64,000 bases of DNA. Source: Parelaphostrongylus tenuis. Its lineage: Eukaryota; Nematoda; Chromadorea; Rhabditida; Metastrongylidae. The translations under genes were made by a program, and so were the position numbers. The number at the start of each line of letters is the position of its first letter. Position 1 is the first letter of the stretch. A model generated the notes under the pieces. The model did no database searches. It had not been told where the DNA came from and saw only the letters and a program-made list of their open reading frames with translations. Location of the stretch: positions 1-64,000 of the forward strand of contig JAHQIW010000810.1 in the NCBI GenBank assembly GCA_019055375.1. The letters are read 5' to 3'. Positions 57,516 to 64,000 of the stretch are shown piece by piece.

Positions 57516-60112
57516 CTCGAGCTCTCTTAAACCGTGAGAAATGACAGAACGCTTATCAAGTAAGATGGGTTATATTTTGTCGAACAAACTTCCGTGTATT
57601 TTCCTATACTTCCTGATATCTTTTTCTTTAACGAAAATAATGTTGTAAAATAAATGCTTTTACTTTATTTTTGATCGCACTTGGAGCCATCTTATTGTCG
57701 TTTTCAAGTAATGAGTGCAAGAACCTGCTCTTCTGAAGGTGAATCGTTACGTAATACCCGTTGGGATCTAGAATAAGAAAGCATTCTCTGTTGTTTCGTT
57801 GATTCAGTGACAGTGATAATAAGATCGCTTTTGTGAAAGTAAATTTAGAAGAACGGTCAAATGAGAGTTCAAAGCACTATCAAAGTTTATTATGAAGAAT
57901 AGTTGTCTCTAACAATCAGCTACGTAAGAGTGAATTGAACTATTCATTTTTTAAGAGTTTTCGCATTTTTCAAAATTTTCGATGAATACGCAGAATAGAA
58001 TTGCCAAAGTTCTAGCTATCACCTGTTTCATTTGCGTTCTCGTTGATTATGGAGTGAAACGAGTAGGCACCAGTAGTCTCCATTTGCCCCAGGCACGTGC
58101 AAAGATAGTCCAGTAGGTTGTTTACCCTTGAGAACTCGTTGGGCACCGCAACTCTTTTTAGGCTCACCGGCAAGAATTCTAGCCACTCTACAGAGGATCT
58201 TTCTGCTGTTCGTTCAATATCTCGAACAATTCAGTCGCTAAACGGCTTTTTTGAAGTTAGGTGTCGTTCAAATGCATCATTTCTCCGATCCGCCTGTTAT
58301 TTGACATTTCGACGTACCATGATGCATCTCTGATCTTTAATCGCTAACGTAGAGGCAACTAAGCATTGCTGGCTATTTTACGAATATGTTCATAAGATGA
58401 ATTAAAAAGGAATTTCAAAATTTCATCCACAGTCCATGCTAGCAGTAAATCTTCATTCTATATCTCACCTCAGTTACCTAGCAATGTCCCGTTCAAGAGG
58501 TATGTTTTCTCGTGTTAGCTGGAACAGTGGAGAACATGAAAGCAGCCCTACTGCACAACGGATAATTTATGAAGGCATTAATGGTATTCACTGGAACACC
58601 CGGTGATTGATGAGATAGTAGAAGACACGAGATCCCCAATCAAAAATCTCGCCTTAAGAAGAAAATCTAAGTTTGTTCTCATAAGAAACGGTGAGATTCT
58701 CTCCTTAATTCGAATTTGCTGAAAGTGGGAGCCGCATGTATAACCCGATTAGTTAGGTTTTGCCTATATAGTAATGATAAAAATCATTCTTCAAAATTAT
58801 ATTAGAAGAAGTTAACAATTGATTAACACATTCCTGTAGGAAATCCCATGCGGGCCAACTAGGTAATGGGTAAAAAATCGATGGAAAATCATGTTTATGT
58901 ATCCTCAGAAAGGGTCCTTTAGGAAAACACGAACCACGACTTATGAATTTATTGAAGGATGCCAAGCTACAGTTCAACTCACACATGATTTTTGAAAGAG
59001 AAAAATAGTTTCACTCATATGTTTCTCTCAGATGATCATTTTGAATGTCGCTGGCGATACCATTAAAAAGTAACTTATATTGGGCTCACACAGCTGCTAT
59101 TCAATGGTACTTCTCTTTCTGAGCATTTCTCATCTACTATAAACTAAATTTTGCTAATCATAGATTGAGAAATTTATTACACCAATTTCGAAATTTTTTG
59201 GTACTGAAAATGAATTATTGAGTCTGTGAACTGAAACAGGAACATTGCTTTCACTACGGGTGACGGAATCTTTCGATACTTCAATGAAGGGGAAACGCCA
59301 ATAGCAGCCAGCAGCAAACAAAACGACAAAATTCAAGGGAAGAAAGTGGAGCCGTCTTGCCTTTTGAGATTAACATTAAAAATGCACGCAAATATATATT
59401 CACTGCTATATTGATTATATATTCATGTTGACAGAATAAAACATCAATATCGTCTTTTCCGACTAATTAAGCCAATTTTTTCAAAAATTACTTACTACTA
59501 AACTTTACTAGTAAGTCGGATAGTTGTGAAGAATGCATCGCAGCATTTTTACTAATAGACAAAATGAATGCTGAAGAATTCAGAATAACGCAGCCTCTGA
59601 GTACTAGTTTATGAATTGCTTGGAAGGGTTTCTGACAATTAACTTCTACGTCAGTGATTCATACGCGATTGTTTGCAAAGAAACGATTGCCAGGCATTGA
59701 CTGCTAACCTTTAACGAAATCAACTTGCTTGATTTCACTGAAACTCAAAAAGGCCATTTATTCCAACCATCTGAGTCTTGGGAAAGTTTTTCGTCTCTTT
59801 TAGTTCGTTTTTCAGCTCTATTTATTCACGAAATGACTCGTAACGTAGCTCACATGCTTATATCCAGTAAAGAAAAATGGCTCTGTCGTTTTTTTTGCTG
59901 CAATAGTAAAAGAAGTAAAGATATACGAATAATTCAAAATGACTGTGCGGTTTTTCTGCTGTAATAGTAGTAGAAATTAAGATATGCAAGTTAATTTCTT
60001 TCTGTTAGAAATTACATTAAAAATGCTATTCAATAATGGGTTTTTTTCGCAAGACCAACGATAGATTAACATCGGCACAGTTTGAACAGATTAATAGTTC
60101 TTTCTGTTGAGC
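57516..60112. other. No gene recognised
   Basis: Frames at 58118-58333 (plus), 58753-58986 and 59154-59336 (minus) and 59725-59964 (plus) are unsupported. A near repeat, TGTCGTTTTTTTTGCTGCAATAGTA against TGCGGTTTTTCTGCTGTAATAGTA (59883 and 59944), is a small tandem duplication. Confidence 0.4.
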
Positions 60113-60273
60113 AGTTTTGAGGTGTTAATAATAGTATTTATTGAATATTAGTGATCCATTACAACAATACAGTGCACTAGTGTCATATCACAATATCCAG
60201 TACCTACAATATCACTAATATTCAATAAATACTATTATTAACACCTCGAAATCAATAATACAATAATCGAGGT

Positions 60274-60310
60274 GGCCAACGTTTCGGCGAAACTCGCCTT
60301 CGTCATTGCC
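60274..60310 (-). ncRNA. Hammerhead-ribozyme-like motif, copy 4
   Basis: Minus strand: GGCA, ATGACGA, a perfect five-pair stem II (GGCGA/TCGCC, loop GTT), GAAAC, GTT, GGCC. Only the first core base differs from CTGANGA. Stem I has three pairs (GGC/GCC) with a mismatch at the base. The GAAACGTT box with its ACGT palindrome suits the dimeric hammerheads described for retroelements with minimal stem III. Confidence 0.5.
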
Positions 60311-60620
60311 TGGAAAGGTCAAAGCAAATCATTCAGTCAGTAAACTCTACAACCTTAGTAGAAAACGTAAGAAAGGAATGTTGGATTGCATCGTAAAAAG
60401 CTTCCTTTCAAAACACTCAACGTCTAGATGTTTCAGGTCTTTCAATTATTCATTGAAGACCTGCCTACTAGAGTCAGTGCGTGAGACTGTCCCTGACTCA
60501 GGCCGTGAAGATTAGCCTAATCATTTTTTTACTATGCATCCAAAACTTCTTTTTTATGTTTCCTGCTGAGGTTATGGAATTTCTTGACTGAATGTTTTGC
60601 GGATCAATTTGACCTTTCCA

Positions 60621-60657
60621 GGCTCTGAATAAGGCGAGCTTCGCCGATACGTTAGCC
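60621..60657 (+). ncRNA. Hammerhead-ribozyme-like motif, copy 5
   Basis: GGCT (60621-60624) pairs with AGCC (60654-60657); CTGAATA (60625-60631) has G changed to T; the stem II hairpin GGCGA-GCT-TCGCC is perfect; GATAC replaces GAAAC. Architecture complete, but two catalytic core changes mean it should be inactive. Confidence 0.48.
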
Positions 60658-60750
60658 ACCAATGTTATTCTAATATTTATGCTGCACTAGTACACTGTAC
60701 TGTTGTATTGCATCACTGATATTCAATAGATACTACTATTAGCACCTCGG

Positions 60751-63255
60751 AATTGCTCAGCTGAAATAACCACGAAGTGCGCTTTTTACATACAAAATAT
60801 TCTATATGATGATTTGAACAACACTTTGATGGTGACAACTTTTGTACTGGAAAAACGCCATTTTTTATATCTTGCTAGTTTGTAATTTGAATTTGGTGAT
60901 TTCAGGTGTGTAGTAATCTGATGGTGCAGTGTCGGGAGAGAAGGCGGGTAAGGTAAAACCTAAAATCTCTCACCGCAGCTCTTTTATGACGTTTTCGAGC
61001 GGTTTTGCAATATGAAGACGAGCATTATCATGCACCAATTTGCAAAGTTTGTGCTGTTTTAATTCTTTAATATGACTTTTGCTGTGTGATAATATGGCCT
61101 CGATATCGTTCAGTTGCGCATTTTGTCACATATTTATATGTTACATGAGAATGGTTTGTGATAGTTTAATGATGGCGCATTTGATGATTTGAATAATCTC
61201 TTTTTAATTGAATATCTTTGATATTTCATTGATATATCGAATGTGTAGATTGTGCGCAATTTCAAAATCATACGGATCCCACGGAGAAAAAAGCCTCCAA
61301 ATATTAATATGTAAAAAAACCGTTAAAAAATCACTTGGTGTTTGAGCAGTTTTATTCTGATCTTTTTTAGACTGCTATAACTGCAGCGGTTTTCTAATTC
61401 ACTTTACTTAATGAAAGTGTGAGATTGATATGAAAATGAAGTACGAGCTGTAATTAGCACAAATATGTAAAATAAAATTCAAATTCGTAATATGGGTGGT
61501 AAATTGTGCTCACGAAAGCATGATTAATTCAACTGTCTTGGTATGCTCTTTTATATGAAATACAAAAAAAGGTGTTTAGCGTCGATCAAAGGAGTACGAA
61601 TGCTCCATGTTTGCTACTCCATTCGTAAAGAGTATAGATAATTGGAAGCATATTTGTCTTACACATTATTCTTTCAAAGCCTAATGATATCTAAAGTTAG
61701 TGCTTTTTATGCTCGCAGAGAAGCCTAGTGAAAATCCGCCGACTCGATAAGGCTTGCTCAACGTATGGAGCGCTATCGAACCCAACGACTAACTATGTAG
61801 TGGAGGTTACATCTAGCCACTACATCACGCGCATATTTCTCCTTGTTATATTTCCTAGAAACTTCACTCGATTGCTTAGAGAAAGACAGCCTTTTAACGA
61901 AAACAGTGCAGACTGTTAAAAAGTAACAGATTACTTTATTACTAATTTCGGTAAAAGAATAAAAATCATGGTGCAACGTGACTGATTCAAGCGAAAGGCT
62001 AAAGCGAGTCGTCTTAAGCTAATAAAATGCTACCCTTTACTTTGTCGCGGTAAGCAAGCAAGCAAGCATATTTCGAACATTCAAGTACACCTATATGTCG
62101 GCGCTAAGGAGTATTTGATCAAATTTTTACTGAACTATTAATATAAATTTCTTTTTCTCTTACAGATTATCATCAAACACGCAATGTGCGTAATCCAAAA
62201 TTGCAAGAAAGTTCAGGAGTCAGAAGAATTGGGTAAAAATGTACACTTCCATCAATTTATCAAGTATGGCAGTCTCTAGAATAGGCCAGAAGCACCTATT
62301 ACTGGATGAATGTGAATCCTATATGTACAACAACTTGCTGACGGGAGACAGTGTGTGAACAAATCGAAGCTCAACAAATCAAAATCACATACGAGCCTAT
62401 AAACTTATTGAGCTTAAAGAATATTAAGCTCTTAACTCTTTCTCCACCTAACACTGAATCGATGCCCACTACGTTCTGTGTAGAACGGCAAGATTTTAGA
62501 ATATTTCATTCTGTACAAATTTTTGCGAAGAACTCCGTAAGCTCATATGGCTGTGTCATCTGTGGAACTATGATTTCACGTTGGTGGAAATCAACTTGAA
62601 TTATTGGCTTTGAAAAGGGCGAATATCTCGAAACATTCGCCAATCAAAATTATCGTATCATCCAAGCGGCATGTGTAGAAGCATAAAATAAACTATGACT
62701 TTATGTGTTTCAAAACCATGAACAGACACTGTGAGATGACGGTGGAATCTCTGACTCTTTGACTGCCAAAAAATTCTCATACTCGATACCATATTAATCC
62801 ATTAAAGACCAAAAATAATTTTATCCTCCTCCGCTGAGCAAATAGCCTCATCTCATAATGAAGCTCAAATTAAGGTGAAGAACATCGCAATCTAACCACA
62901 TTCGCTAATTAGACACAAGGTTTTTCTATTCCATGAAACATATTCTAAATTTTTGGCAGTCTACGGTTATTTTTTCCCTCTAGGCATAGTTGAACGTCCT
63001 AGAACAAGCGAGATTCTATCCAGCAGGATGTGGCAGTGTTCTCAGATTGTGTGCCCATGCTAGACAGTTGTTCCTCTAACGTTAAAGATTGGAAAATTTG
63101 TCTAATATAACAATGATTCATAAAAATTTCATTAAATGAAAAACCGAGGACAAGATTTCAGAAGAGTTCGTTCGTAGGCACTTATATCGAGAAAGCAAAA
63201 TCTTGTTTCGAAGTCTGTCAAATCCCAAAAATTCTGTAAGTACTCAGTGATGCAG
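60751..63255. other. No gene recognised
   Basis: AT-rich. Frames at 61728-61919 and 62351-62599 (plus) are unsupported. AAGCAAGCAAGCAAGC at 62053-62068 is a short tetranucleotide repeat. Confidence 0.4.
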
Positions 63256-63455
63256 AGTGATGTGCAAAACCTTTTGCGTCAGGTGGGAGTTGGGCCAAAC
63301 CGTTGACGGTTGGTTGCTGACAGATAGATGCGCTGTAGAGTAGAAAGACTGATGTCAAAACAGACGTCGGTAGAGCAAGGGCTCGAGCACGCAACCTCGT
63401 ATAGGATGAAATATAGATTCGTATCCTTTCTGACGCAAAAGTTTTGCACATCACT
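63256..63455. mobile_element. Two family B SINE ends in inverted orientation
   Basis: 63256-63282 and 63430-63455 are inverse copies of AGTGATGTGCAAAAC-TTTTGCGTCAG with one base difference. The right half, plus strand, has CGGTAGAGCAAGGGCTCGAG (A-box-like, about 63368-63387) and AGATTCGTATCC (B box, about 63415-63426) before the fixed end. The left half is the opposite orientation with a degenerate head. Confidence 0.62.
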
Positions 63456-64000
63456 TTACATCAATGGGTAAATCTTTAACATCATACTACCGCTAAAAAC
63501 GGTTAAATAAGAAGAATTTCATGTGATAGACTATAAGTAGCGGATAGTTATTTGAGTCACTGAACAACTGGCACTAATCATCTCAGAAGAAAAGTTAATA
63601 TAGCTGCGATTGTGTTCAACGAAGATACATTGAGATCCATTGATCACGGAGGGAAGCCGATGAGAAGCTATTGATGAGACGAATGGACATCACAATGCAC
63701 TGATGGTGGTGTGTAACGATGGATTGATGATGATTGTTGTACGCCATTGGATTCACGTATGTATGTTGTCCTTCAAACAATGACGAATAAGTTTGTTTAT
63801 GTTTTTCAAGAATTGTATGCATTCGGAAACGATCAGATGACCTTTTACTTGATACCAATGCTTTTGTTTTTCAAACGAATCCGCTGACGTAATCCTCTTA
63901 AACTTTCAAAAAAACCAATGTAGCTTTTCTTAACGTAGCTGTATAAAAAGCTATGAGTAGTTTGAAGGTCTTTTATGTACCTATTTATGACGAGAAGCCA
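63456..64000. other. No gene recognised
   Basis: An 80-codon minus frame (63616-63858) has no match. The last 40 bases (AGGTCTTTTATG) resemble the P family left arm but are cut by the window end. Confidence 0.35.

Larger units (their letters stand above)
60113..60750. mobile_element. Complex inverted element carrying two hammerhead-like motifs
   Basis: Two related units face each other. The left (minus) unit has a hammerhead-like motif at 60310-60274. The right (plus) unit has one at 60621-60657. GCCTGGAAAGGTCAA (60308-60322) is the inverse of TTGACCTTTCCAGGC (60609-60623). Within the left unit, 60119-60155 and 60211-60247 are perfect 37-base inverted repeats, and 60712-60748 is a third, diverged copy of the latter arm. 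Such nested inverted and direct repeats with hammerheads recall the terminal regions of Penelope-like elements; no RT or GIY-YIG frame is seen, so the assignment is inference. Confidence 0.6.

Overview
The window is AT-rich animal DNA. Its mix of features points to a nematode, most likely a strongylid of the hookworm type: an intron-rich neuropeptide-receptor gene of the DMSR kind, RTE-type LINE remains, several decayed mariner families and tRNA-derived SINEs. I see no bacterial-style genes, rRNA, intact tRNA, CRISPR array or virus. The species assignment is inference from these families, not from a marker gene.

Positions 1-9159 (minus strand) hold the only cellular gene I can support. Seven exons (9051-9159, 6494-6588, 5007-5124, 3726-3841, 2594-2748, 223-350, 69-156) have good splice sites and joining phases. 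They encode transmembrane segments 1 to 6 of a DMSR/myosuppressin-receptor-like G-protein-coupled receptor. TM7 and the tail lie beyond base 1, and the N-terminal exon was not found. Exons 2 and 5 each carry one extra base, so either this copy is a young pseudogene or the assembly has two single-base errors. Its introns carry an internally deleted mariner, SINE fragments and a microsatellite.

From 9160 to 64000 I find no host exon that I can defend. The region is a repeat field: (i) a tRNA-derived SINE family (family A, about 300 bp, A/B boxes, tail of TTTATCC heptamers) with more than ten copies; (ii) a second tRNA-derived family (B) with a TTTTGCATATCAT-like end; (iii) RTE LINE fragments at 21866-22603, 22690-22925 and 28120-28870; (iv) two mariner families, both mostly present as internal-deletion derivatives (777-1341 and 23654-24066; 31205-31610, 37795-38395 and 49655-50200), plus an N-terminal fragment at 56240-56590; (v) three families of short terminal-inverted-repeat or foldback elements, called Q, P and F here; (vi) scattered copies of a hammerhead-ribozyme-like motif, two of them in inverted orientation inside a complex element at 60113-60750; (vii) (AT)n, (GATA)n, (GA)n and polypurine tracts.

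The most unusual signal is the hammerhead-like family: core CTGANGA ... GAAAC, closed by a GGCT/AGCC stem I and a stem II hairpin, recurring at 2146, 16269, 45613, 60274 and 60621, with decayed copies at 7691 and 49561. Such motifs are known from Penelope-like elements and related retroelements. Most of the longest open frames in the window are shadows: antisense to mariner (56137-56736), antisense to RTE (28350-28850), or microsatellite-driven (35724-36404).
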